Below, in pieces: positions 9,467 through 17,328 of a stretch of 38,412 nucleotides of DNA (its first letter is position 1; every line of letters begins with the position of its first letter). The notes under the pieces are model-generated. The model made no database searches, had not been told where the DNA came from, and saw only the letters and a program-made list of their open reading frames with translations. The translations under genes and the position numbers were made by a program. Source of the DNA: Verrucomicrobiota bacterium (lineage in GTDB: Bacteria; Verrucomicrobiota; Verrucomicrobiia; Chthoniobacterales; UBA10450); the NCBI GenBank assembly GCA_003218885.1, contig QHOV01000141.1:1-38412 (forward strand). Reading direction: 5' to 3'.

Positions 9467-10231
9467 TTACCAGGGAAGTCGTTGGCCAAGATGGAAGAAC
9501 CCGCCGCTCGGACCGTCATCGGGCAGCGTGGCAAGTTGCGCGCTCGTCTTTCCGCCCTCGCTAGGTTCCATCGGCGCGTTTGGGCCGCCCATCTCGGTTT
9601 TCACCCAGCCGGGATGCGCGGAGTTCACTTTGATTTTGTTGTCACGCAATTCGTAGGCGAGATGCACCGTGAAAGAATTTAGCGCAGCTTTCGATGCGTC
9701 GTAAGCGAAAGTCTTGAACGCGTAAATCGGCGAGTTCGGATCGGAATGCAACGTGAGAGAACTCAGGATGCTGGAAACATTCACGATTCGGCCTGCCGGA
9801 GCTTTGCGTATGAGCGGCAACAGTTTTTGCGTGAGTGCGACAGGCGCAAAGAAGTTCGTCTCGAATGTTTCGCGCAACATCTCAGTCGATACCGCGGTAA
9901 CGGGGTTTGGTCCTGTACCAGTTGGGGAAATTTGGCTCTCTTTCAAAACCCCCGCGTTGTTAACCAGAATATCCAGCCGCCCGTACTTTTTTGCGAAGTA
10001 ATCGTAAGCCTTCTGATGATCCTGCGATTTGGTAACATCAAAGCCCAGAGTTTCCGCGGTAATGCCTTCGTCACGAAGCTTCACAGCTGCGGCTTCGCCT
10101 TTTTCCGGATCGCGTGATCCAAGAACGACAACGATGCCTTGCTTGCCGAGCTCGCGTGCGGTCTCCAAACCGAGACCGCGATTAGCGCCAGTAATGAATG
10201 CAACTTTTCCGTTTGGTTTTCCGTTTTCCAT
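9467..10231 (-). CDS. SDR family oxidoreductase
   Basis: VAFITGANRGLGLETARELG, LVNNAGVL, YDASKAALNSF. Confidence 0.95.
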   Translation of the reverse strand: MENGKPNGKVAFITGANRGLGLETARELGKQGIVVVLGSRDPEKGEAAAVKLRDEGITAETLGFDVTKSQDHQKAYDYFAKKYGRLDILVNNAGVLKESQISPTGTGPNPVTAVSTEMLRETFETNFFAPVALTQKLLPLIRKAPAGRIVNVSSILSSLTLHSDPNSPIYAFKTFAYDASKAALNSFTVHLAYELRDNKIKVNSAHPGWVKTEMGGPNAPMEPSEGGKTSAQLATLPDDGPSGGFFHLGQRLPW

Positions 10232-10292
10232 TAACATTTCCCTTTGATTAGTTGTGTTTGAGAGATTTCATGGTGACGAAGCGCTGTTCTCG

Positions 10293-10634
10293 CTAGCTAG
10301 CCGTTGGCGCTAATCCAAGCGATTGAAGCGTCGTCGCCGTGAGTGTCCCTGTGACGCTCAAGTCGTGGTCTTCTTGATAACGCGCGAGAGCGGCCTCGGT
10401 TTCGTCTCCCTCAACTCCGTCGACCGCGCCGCGATAGTAACCAAGTTTCGCAAGCTGTGATTGAACTGCGCTTACGGTCGAACTATTTCCGTACTGATCC
10501 GAACCAACATAGGTGAAGCCGCCGACGCGGCCGCCACCAAAACCGCCTCCGCCACCGTGAGGGCCTGCCCACGCTGGCTGACTAAGACTGACAAGAGCGC
10601 TGCTTACTAAAGTGAGTAATTTAATCTTTTTCAT
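10293..10634 (-). CDS. Secreted small peptidoglycan-binding domain protein
   Basis: Signal peptide MKKIKLLTLVSSALVSLSQPAWA; VSAVQSQLAKLGYYRGAVDGVEGDETEAALARYQEDHDLSVTG. Confidence 0.85.
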   Translation of the reverse strand: MKKIKLLTLVSSALVSLSQPAWAGPHGGGGGFGGGRVGGFTYVGSDQYGNSSTVSAVQSQLAKLGYYRGAVDGVEGDETEAALARYQEDHDLSVTGTLTATTLQSLGLAPTAS

Positions 10635-10903
10635 AGCATCAAATCTCGTAGCCGTCCGCTTCGCAGCCATTGCGCGTCCGCAGGATTGTAGGGTCCTACC
10701 GAAGAGTCGCTCCGGGCTCTCTCCTTCGGGAGAGGAACGCGTAGCATAGCGATCTTGGCTGTGGGGCCGGCGAGCGTCTCGCCTGCCGCATGAGTGGTGT
10801 CAGAGTCATCTACAGTCAGCGAATGGGCTGTTCGCAAGCGCCAGCGTGCGTTTTTTTTTGTATTCGTACTCAGCATTTTCTCCTCGTTTTCGTGGTCCGT
10901 TGG

Positions 10904-11107
10904 TTAAGCGACCGATTGATCCTTGTTTGGCGAAGAGAGTCCGAGCAACTCAGCAAGGCGCGATTCGTAAGATTCACACGTCGGACAATCACCATTCGCC
11001 TCAACCCATTCTGGATGTTCGACGCGCAACGCGTCGTGTATCTGTCGTTGAAGTTGAGCGTAAGAGCGGATCTCCTCCGTCGGTTTCGGAAGAGCCTTTG
11101 TTTCCAT
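10904..11107 (-). CDS. Hypothetical small protein (METKALPKPTEEIRSYAQLQRQIHDALRVEHPEWVEANGDCPTCESYESRLAELLGLSSPNKDQSVA)
   Basis: Protein-like composition with a CPTC motif; no family recognised; start uncertain. Confidence 0.55.
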   Translation of the reverse strand: METKALPKPTEEIRSYAQLQRQIHDALRVEHPEWVEANGDCPTCESYESRLAELLGLSSPNKDQSVA

Positions 11108-11331
11108 GACCTGAAACGTCGGCGGCGATTGAAACGCCGCCATTTCGCGTATGCAGGATTTTCCAGTGACACTTCGGAGGTGATTCGTGATCCCTCTTTC
11201 GAGGTAGCAAATCAATCGAACGAAAGAAGCCGACTAAAAACGAAAGCGCGAGGCAGCTACAGAGCCGCTAAGGCGGCGCGCAGTCGCATTCACAGCGGTA
11301 AAGCATAAAACGGGACGGTCGCGCCACTCTA

Positions 11332-11793
11332 TTATGCAGGCGATTTCTTAGCGGATCGTAGCCTGATGTTGATCTCGGAGGCGAGCGTGCGGTGGACGGG
11401 GCATTTGCCGGCAATCTCCGTCAGCTTCGCGTGCTGTTCGGAGGTCAAAGGGCCGGTGAGTTCGAGTTCAACATCGATTCTGTCCACCATGCCATCCTTG
11501 GTTTCGCATTCCTCGCAATCTCTTGCGTGAATACGCGAGTGCCAGAGCGAAACTGCGATGTTCTCGAGAGGAAATTGTTTCCGGCGCGCGTAAAGACCAA
11601 CGGTCATGGAAGTGCAAACGCCAAGGCTTGCCAGCAAATAATCGTAAGGATCGGGCCCGGCATCGCCGCCGCCTGCGCTCACCGGTTCGTCAGCGACAAG
11701 GCGATGCTTACCCGCAATGATTTCCTGTTTAAAGCTGTCGGCGCCGCCGCGCACGACGATTTTAGGCGTTTTATTATCGTTCTGTTCGGCCAT
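11332..11793 (-). CDS. OsmC family protein
   Basis: GGGDAGPDPYDYLLASLGVCTSMTVGLYARRK and GKCPVHRTL motifs; start trimmed to MAEQNDNK. Confidence 0.93.
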   Translation of the reverse strand: MAEQNDNKTPKIVVRGGADSFKQEIIAGKHRLVADEPVSAGGGDAGPDPYDYLLASLGVCTSMTVGLYARRKQFPLENIAVSLWHSRIHARDCEECETKDGMVDRIDVELELTGPLTSEQHAKLTEIAGKCPVHRTLASEINIRLRSAKKSPA

Positions 11794-11801
11794 AATCGGG
11801 A

Positions 11802-12176
11802 TCACGCGCGCAGGATACCTGCGAACGCGTCGCGGTATCGCCACACGAGAAACAATTCGAGAACGGTGACAACGATTGCTGGCGCCAGTCCCTCGGGCGC
11901 CAGCAAAATGTGGAATAGCCAAATGTTTACTATGATTGCGCCCAGAATCGTCAGGCCCAGCGGGACAAAGCGGCCGATCAACAAAAGCAAGCCGCCGATG
12001 ACCTGGAGCGCGCCGATTACGTAAATGTGACCACTGGCAACAAACGCATGCAAATATTCACCGGCCAGACCTTGCGGCGGTGGAGGCATCGGGATGAAAT
12101 GCAGGAACGCGTTCGAACCGAAGACAACGAAGATTAGTCCGAGCAGAACGCGGGCAATAATGGTAGCGATTTTCAT
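11802..12176 (-). CDS. DoxX family membrane protein
   Basis: MKIATIIARVLLGLIFVVFGSNAFLHF..., four hydrophobic segments, IGGLLLLIGRFVPLGL. Confidence 0.85.
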   Translation of the reverse strand: MKIATIIARVLLGLIFVVFGSNAFLHFIPMPPPPQGLAGEYLHAFVASGHIYVIGALQVIGGLLLLIGRFVPLGLTILGAIIVNIWLFHILLAPEGLAPAIVVTVLELFLVWRYRDAFAGILRA

Positions 12177-12248
12177 TCGCGCACAGTGGCCTGATTGGCT
12201 AGAAATTCCAATCCCAATCTTGCTGGAGCAGACTGCGGACGAGAGCAA

Positions 12249-13091
12249 TCATGATTTTCGCCTAAACAGTTCGTTCAAATCGGCGGAAGGAGCGTTATTG
12301 GCCAGAAGGTTGAATGTGCCGTTTGTTTTCATGTCTTGCGCGGCGCGGAGGAATGCGCCCCACGCAGCGAGGGCAAGACCGGAGCCGACGGAGATGCGGC
12401 GCACACCGAGATCAGCTAGTTGGGAAAATGAAAGCTGATGATTGAATCCGGAGACGAGAACGTTGACAGGTCTCGGCGCGACTGTCTTTACGATTTGTGC
12501 AATGTCATCCGGATTCCTAACACCCGGCGCGTAGAGGCAATCGGCGCCGGCTTCGGCGTAGGCATTGAGTCGGTCGAGAGCGGTGTGCAATGGATTGGGA
12601 TCCCCGATGAGCCACGCTTCGCAACGGCCCGTTAGCACGACGTCAGTTTTCGAAGCGTCAATCGCAGCGCGTGCCGCGCGAATCCGTTCGACTGCGAGAT
12701 TTCTCTCATAGAGCGGCGCATCGGCGTGTCCCGTACTGTCTTCGATCGACAGACCAGCAATTCCTGTTGCGAGACAAAGACGCACGTTTTCCGCGACGTC
12801 TTCGGGTTCGTCGGCGTAGCCAGCTTGGAAGTCTGCGTTCACCGGCAATGCGGTAGCTGCCACAATTTCGCGGATGTGCGCGAGCATTTCGTCACGCGGA
12901 ACCGCACCATCAGGTTTCCCGCGTGAAAAAGCGAAGCCTGCCGAGGTCGTAGCTAGCGCTTTGAATCCAAGGCGCTCCAAGTAGATCGCTGTTCCGATAT
13001 CCCAGGGGTTTGGAAGCACGAAGCATCCGGACTCGTGCATCGCGCGAAATTGTGCAGCTTCTGAGGCATTCTGAATTGATGTCATCGCCAA
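12249..13091 (-). CDS. Isocitrate lyase/phosphoenolpyruvate mutase family protein
   Basis: FVLPNPWDIGTAIYLERLGFKALATTSAGFAFSRG, NADFQAGYA, SIEDSTG, GRCEAWL. Confidence 0.95.
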   Translation of the reverse strand: MAMTSIQNASEAAQFRAMHESGCFVLPNPWDIGTAIYLERLGFKALATTSAGFAFSRGKPDGAVPRDEMLAHIREIVAATALPVNADFQAGYADEPEDVAENVRLCLATGIAGLSIEDSTGHADAPLYERNLAVERIRAARAAIDASKTDVVLTGRCEAWLIGDPNPLHTALDRLNAYAEAGADCLYAPGVRNPDDIAQIVKTVAPRPVNVLVSGFNHQLSFSQLADLGVRRISVGSGLALAAWGAFLRAAQDMKTNGTFNLLANNAPSADLNELFRRKS

Positions 13092-13124
13092 AGTTACTCT
13101 GCTCTGACCACAGCGCGATGTTTC

Positions 13125-13290
13125 AGCTTTGCATTTAGCGCCAAAGGCGCTGCGTCATCCGAAGCCTGGGGCATCGCCCCAGGGTTTCTGGAATTCGTTC
13201 GAAAAGTGAAGCGCGCCTTCAGCGCTGGCGCTTTTCCTGGGGTGGCGTGAATCCTGGGACGCTGTTCCAGGCTGATGTTGAATTGCGCGT
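13125..13290. repeat. Cluster of palindromic units (AGCGCCAAAGGCGCT; CCTGGGGCATCGCCCCAGG; CAGCGCTGGCGCT; CCTGGGACGCTGTTCCAGG)
   Basis: Several short inverted repeats within about 160 bp of intergenic DNA. Confidence 0.7.
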
Positions 13291-13349
13291 CTTTGGCGCC
13301 TGAAGAACTTCGCAACAGAGATACGCGAGACGTGAGTGAAGCGCTTTAA

Positions 13350-13822
13350 CTATTTTGGTCTCTCTCGCGCGGCTTTCCAAATCTGTCGCAGCGGACCTTG
13401 AGCGCCGTAGATCGGATCATTGTCTGGAATTGGCAGAGCCGCGATTCTCTGATCGGCTTTGGGCCGCTCGCTGGGCAAACCCCGAAGCAAATCCCATTCG
13501 CGTCCATCCGGGTACGCCCCGACAACGCCAAAGTCGTCGCGGGCGCCAATGTTCTGGTGCGCCACAAATAAACTCCAAGCACCTCGTGCGTCGTGCTGTG
13601 GTAATGCGTAAAGGGATAAACACCGTTTCGCCACGAGTTGGTCCAGTTGTTCTCGGCAAAGGATTGTTCAATAACGGATGCGCCATCTTCCGCTTCCGTT
13701 GAGAATGCCTGCCGATACAATAGCAAAGGCAGGTCGCTATTTGGGAAAACGCCGTCGTCTTTAAATTTGAACTGTTCGGGTTCAACCAATTCCTGCTGTT
13801 TAACGGTGGGATGGGCTTGCAT
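13350..13822 (-). pseudogene. Cupin-domain protein (COG4297/YjlB-like) disrupted by internal deletion plus frameshift
   Basis: One frame gives FKFKDDGVFPNSDLPLLLYRQAF...NNWTNSWRNGVYPFTHYHSTTHEVLGVYLW; a second frame gives VAHQNIGARDDFGVVGAYPDGREWDLLRG...PDNDPIYGAQGPLRQIWKA. Confidence 0.8.
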
Positions 13823-13933
13823 ATGTAATGCAATATCGAACCGGTCGTGTTGGTCAAATATTCTCATCAGCCAGGTCGCGTATTGCCTTTCCGAATATCG
13901 AGCGTATGGCAACGCAATACCGCTGAAGCTGCC

Positions 13934-15202
13934 ATGCAAGAACCAACAGGCGTGTCTCAATTGGTCGAGCATCTCTTCCGTCATGAGGCGGGAAAAATGG
14001 TGGCGACGCTGACTCGAATTTTCGGGATCGAGCGCTGGAACCTGGCGGAAGATGTGGTGCAGGAAGCGCTCTCGCGCGCGTTGCAGACATGGCCATATCG
14101 CGGGATTCCAGAAAATCCATCCGCCTGGATCATGCGCGCGTCGCGCAATCTCGCGCTCGATGTGATCCGGCGTGAAAAGAGTTTCCGCGCAAAAGAAGCC
14201 GAGATCGCGCGCTTGATCGAGCTCGACGGATCTGCATCCGACGCCGCAATTTTTTCCGAACACGAAATCGCCGACGATCGATTGCGGATGATGTTCGTGT
14301 GCTGTCATCCAGTCATTCCGCGGGAGGCGCAGGTGGCACTGGCATTGAAAACACTCTGCGGCTTCAGCGTGGCGGAAATCAGTCATGCATTCCTGACGAC
14401 CGAAGTGGCGATTGCCAAGCGATTGACGCGCGCGAAACAAAAAATCCAGGAAGCGCAGGTTCCATTCGAGATTCCTGTCGGCGATGAGTTGACGCGGCGG
14501 CTCGATAGCGTTCTGCAATCGCTCTACCTGCTCTTCAACGAAGGTTACAAAGCCTCCACCGGCGAAAACCTCATCCGCGAAGAACTCTGTCAGGAAGCAA
14601 TCCGCCTCACGGAATTACTGGCACAACGTCGCGCCGGGAATAAGCCCAAGACGCATGCCTTGCTCGCATTGATGCTGTTGAATGCCGCGCGGATTCCCAC
14701 TCGGCAAGATGACGAGGGTAACCTGCTTCGACTTGAAGAACAGGATAGGACACGCTGGGATCAGGCGATGATCGCGCGCGGTATGTCTCACCTGCACCAG
14801 TCCGCTGCAGGTGAGGCGCTCAGCGAATATCATCTTCAAGCGGGTATCGCTGCCTGTCACGCAACGGCAACTAATTATTCAGAGACGGATTGGTCCAAGA
14901 TTCTTTCGTTATACGATCGATTGAGAGAGTTGGATGATTCGCCTGTGGTCGCGCTTAATCGCGCAGTAGCCGTCGCAAATGTTAGCGGTCCGAAAGCAGG
15001 ATTGGAAGCAGTGCGCGCCATACGTGAGCGCGAAAGATTAGGTTCGTATTACTTATTGTATTCAGTGATCGGCGAGCTCGAGATGAGGTTGAACAACCGT
15101 GAAACCGCTGCGCAAGAGTTCCGCAAGGCGTTTGAACTGGCCGAGACGAAATCGGAGCGAGCTTTTCTTTTAAAACGATTGCAGCGCTGCCTGGACAGCT
15201 AG
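13934..15202 (+). CDS. ECF-type RNA polymerase sigma factor, ECF42-like (DUF6596/TPR-type C-terminal extension)
   Basis: VVQEALSRALQTWPYRGIPENPSAWIMRASRNLALDVIRREK; FEIPVGDELTRRLDSVLQSLYLLFNEGYKAS; PVVALNRAVAVANVSGPKAGLEAV. Confidence 0.93.
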   Translation: MQEPTGVSQLVEHLFRHEAGKMVATLTRIFGIERWNLAEDVVQEALSRALQTWPYRGIPENPSAWIMRASRNLALDVIRREKSFRAKEAEIARLIELDGSASDAAIFSEHEIADDRLRMMFVCCHPVIPREAQVALALKTLCGFSVAEISHAFLTTEVAIAKRLTRAKQKIQEAQVPFEIPVGDELTRRLDSVLQSLYLLFNEGYKASTGENLIREELCQEAIRLTELLAQRRAGNKPKTHALLALMLLNAARIPTRQDDEGNLLRLEEQDRTRWDQAMIARGMSHLHQSAAGEALSEYHLQAGIAACHATATNYSETDWSKILSLYDRLRELDDSPVVALNRAVAVANVSGPKAGLEAVRAIRERERLGSYYLLYSVIGELEMRLNNRETAAQEFRKAFELAETKSERAFLLKRLQRCLDS

Positions 15203-15223
15203 CCTAGTCAATCAGAAAAATTC

Positions 15224-15253
15224 TGTCCTAAGTCGGCGCGCTCGTTCGTCGTA
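15224..15253 (+). promoter_or_regulatory. Candidate ECF sigma promoter: TGTCC-N18-CGTCGTA
   Basis: TGTCCTAAgtcggcgcgctcgttCGTCGTA, 43 nt upstream of the VOC gene; near-identical element at 15689. Confidence 0.7.
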
Positions 15254-15296
15254 TCTCTGACAGAACTAAAAATCACACATCAACAGAAAGGCAAAT

Positions 15297-15686
15297 ATGA
15301 GCAAGTCAGAGAAGAAACACGCAGCAAGCATCGTTTGGTTTGAAATCCCGGCGGACAACCCGGAACGCGCCAAGGCGTTTTATGGCAATTTGTTTGGCTG
15401 GAAGATCAATCCATTTCCCGGCGGAGGCGACTACTGGCATATCGACACCGGCGGCGCAGATGACACTCCGGATGGTGCACTGAAGAGGCGTCAGCGTCCG
15501 CAAGAACCAATCATCAACTACGTCAGCGTGGATTCGGTAGATAAGTACGCCGATAAAACCGCGAAACTTGGCGGCAAAATCTGCATGGCGAAAACGGCCG
15601 TGCCGCAGATGGGCTACTTCGCCATTTGCCAGGATACTGAGGGCAACGCGTTCGGGATTTGGGAGAGCGACGAAAATGCAAAATAA
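15297..15686 (+). CDS. VOC family (glyoxalase/bleomycin resistance-like) protein
   Basis: IVWFEIPADNPERAKAFYGNLFGWKI...GYFAICQDTEGNAFGIWE. Confidence 0.93.
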   Translation: MSKSEKKHAASIVWFEIPADNPERAKAFYGNLFGWKINPFPGGGDYWHIDTGGADDTPDGALKRRQRPQEPIINYVSVDSVDKYADKTAKLGGKICMAKTAVPQMGYFAICQDTEGNAFGIWESDENAK

Positions 15687-15688
15687 TT

Positions 15689-15718
15689 TGTCCTAAACTC
15701 GCCCGCTTGTTCGTCGTA
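15689..15718 (+). promoter_or_regulatory. Candidate ECF sigma promoter: TGTCC-N18-CGTCGTA (second copy)
   Basis: TGTCCTAAactcgcccgcttgttCGTCGTA, 52 nt upstream of the DGPF/YciI gene; same 18-nt spacing as 15224. Confidence 0.7.
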
Positions 15719-15770
15719 GTTTTGAAAGCGAGAAAAACAATCAACCATCAACGATCAACTAAAGACTAAT

Positions 15771-16172
15771 ATGAACACACAAAATCAAAATGGATACATG
15801 CTGCTGTTTCGCGGAAATGACTGGCACAAAAGTCTTTCGCCGGAAGAAACACAGAAAGTGACGGATCAATGGATGGCCTGGTTCCGCCGGCTGACCGAAC
15901 AAGGCAAAGCCATCGCCGGCAACCCGCTTGAACGCGAAGGCAAAATCGTCTCGGGCAAAAACCGTGTTGTGTCGGATGGTCCATTCGCAGAATCAAAGGA
16001 AGCGATCGCCGGCTACTTTCTGCTCGACGTCGCCAGTCTCGATGAAGCGGTGGCGATCGCGCAGGAATGCCCAGGCTTGCCGTACGGCGTACGCATCGAG
16101 GTCAGGCCCGTCGCGGGCGAATGTCCGCTGGCGAGCGAGCTCAAGCGCGAAGCGGAGTTTGCCACCGTCTGA
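15771..16172 (+). CDS. YciI/DGPF-domain (YCII-related) protein
   Basis: YMLLFRGNDW...VVSDGPFAESKEAIAGYFLLDVASLDEAVAIAQECPG. Confidence 0.93.
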   Translation: MNTQNQNGYMLLFRGNDWHKSLSPEETQKVTDQWMAWFRRLTEQGKAIAGNPLEREGKIVSGKNRVVSDGPFAESKEAIAGYFLLDVASLDEAVAIAQECPGLPYGVRIEVRPVAGECPLASELKREAEFATV

Positions 16173-16259
16173 GTAAAGCGGAGATCCCGTCACCTGCCGT
16201 GGATAAATTCGCCCTTAAAAGGCAAGCGAAGTCATTCACCAAATCAGAAAGGATCAAAT

Positions 16260-16631
16260 ATGCCACGCGTTGTTCACTTCGAAATTTACACGGAGAATCC
16301 TGAAGTCGTCCGCCCGTTCTACGAGGACGTTTTCGGCTGGAAGTTCCAAAAGTTTGGTGGCCCGCTTGATTACTGGCTTATCACGACCGGTGACGACAAG
16401 CAGCCGGGGATCAACGGCGGCCTCGCCCAGCCTCGGGAAGGCCAGAGTCCCGGCACGTTGAACACAATTGGGGTTTCATCGCTTGATCAATCGGTAAAAA
16501 AGATTGAGCAAGCTGGTGGCCGAATCTGCGTGCCAAGGATGGCAATCCCTGAAGTCGGCTGGCTCGCTTACGCAGAGGATCCGGCCGGTAACGTGTTCGG
16601 AATCATAGAGCCGGATACAAACGCAAAATAA
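16260..16631 (+). CDS. VOC family (glyoxalase-like) protein, paralogue of 15297..15686
   Basis: VVHFEIYTENPEVVRPFYEDVFGWKFQKF...WLAYAEDPAGNVFGIIEPDTNAK. Confidence 0.93.
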   Translation: MPRVVHFEIYTENPEVVRPFYEDVFGWKFQKFGGPLDYWLITTGDDKQPGINGGLAQPREGQSPGTLNTIGVSSLDQSVKKIEQAGGRICVPRMAIPEVGWLAYAEDPAGNVFGIIEPDTNAK

Positions 16632-16681
16632 TCGGACGACCACGTCAGCAACACACGACCACAACGAAAGGAGAAGAAGTC

Positions 16682-17128
16682 ATGTCAGTAAACACCATCC
16701 GACTACACCGAGTGCTCCGAGCAATGCCGGAGAAAATTTACCGCGCGTTTCTGGACCCCGACGCAATGGGCAAATGGCTACCGCCAAACGGATTCACCTG
16801 CAAGGTTCATCAGATGGACGCGAAAGTTGGCGGCAACTACAGAATGTCGTTCACGAATTTTACGACTGGCAAGAGCCATTCCTTCGGCGGAACCTATGTC
16901 GAACTGACACCGCACAAACGCATTCGCTACACCGACAAATTTGACGATCCAAATTTGCCCGGCGAAATGCAGACGACGATCACGCTGAAAAAAGTTTCGT
17001 GCGGAACGGAACTAAACGTCGTGCAGGAAGGCGTACCCGCGGTCATTCCTGCTGAAGCGTGTTATCTCGGCTGGCAGGAATCGCTGACGCTATTGGCGAA
17101 ACTCGTCGAAGCGGAGATTCCAGATTAA
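16682..17128 (+). CDS. SRPBCC family protein (AHSA1/START-like)
   Basis: RVLRAMPEKIYRAFLDPDAMGKWLPPNGFTC...GGTYVELTPHKRIRYTDKFD. Confidence 0.92.
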   Translation: MSVNTIRLHRVLRAMPEKIYRAFLDPDAMGKWLPPNGFTCKVHQMDAKVGGNYRMSFTNFTTGKSHSFGGTYVELTPHKRIRYTDKFDDPNLPGEMQTTITLKKVSCGTELNVVQEGVPAVIPAEACYLGWQESLTLLAKLVEAEIPD

Positions 17129-17134
17129 GCGCGG

Positions 17135-17233
17135 CACGCAAAGGATTCCGAAAAGTCCGAGCGAGTCACTGAAGCGATGCTTAAAATGAAGAAGATCGAC
17201 ATCAAAACCTTGAAGGAGGCCTATAAGAGCTGA
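17135..17233 (+). pseudogene. 3' remnant of a PhnB/3-demethylubiquinone methyltransferase-like VOC gene (…AKDSEKSERVTEAMLKMKKIDIKTLKEAYKS*)
   Basis: In-frame 32-codon translation matching the remembered C-terminal pattern xxSxRVxxAMLxMxKIDIxxLxxAY; no N-terminal part present. Confidence 0.65.
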
Positions 17234-17328
17234 TGGCTTATTAACAGGCGAAACCACACACAAGTGTCAGAGATTAGTTTTTCTTTCATTCGGATGATTC
17301 GTGTGTTTCGTGGGTAAACGTCCAAATT

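Noticed and set aside
13094-13315. 73-aa minus ORF (…HATPGKAPALKARFTFRTNSRNPGAMPQASDDAAPLALNAK…)
   Set aside because: Entirely translated palindromic repeat DNA.
13346-14518. 390-aa minus ORF antisense to the ECF sigma factor
   Set aside because: Only its last third carries cupin-like sequence (up to the frameshift); the rest is antisense to the well-supported sigma gene. Recorded as a cupin pseudogene from 13822 instead.
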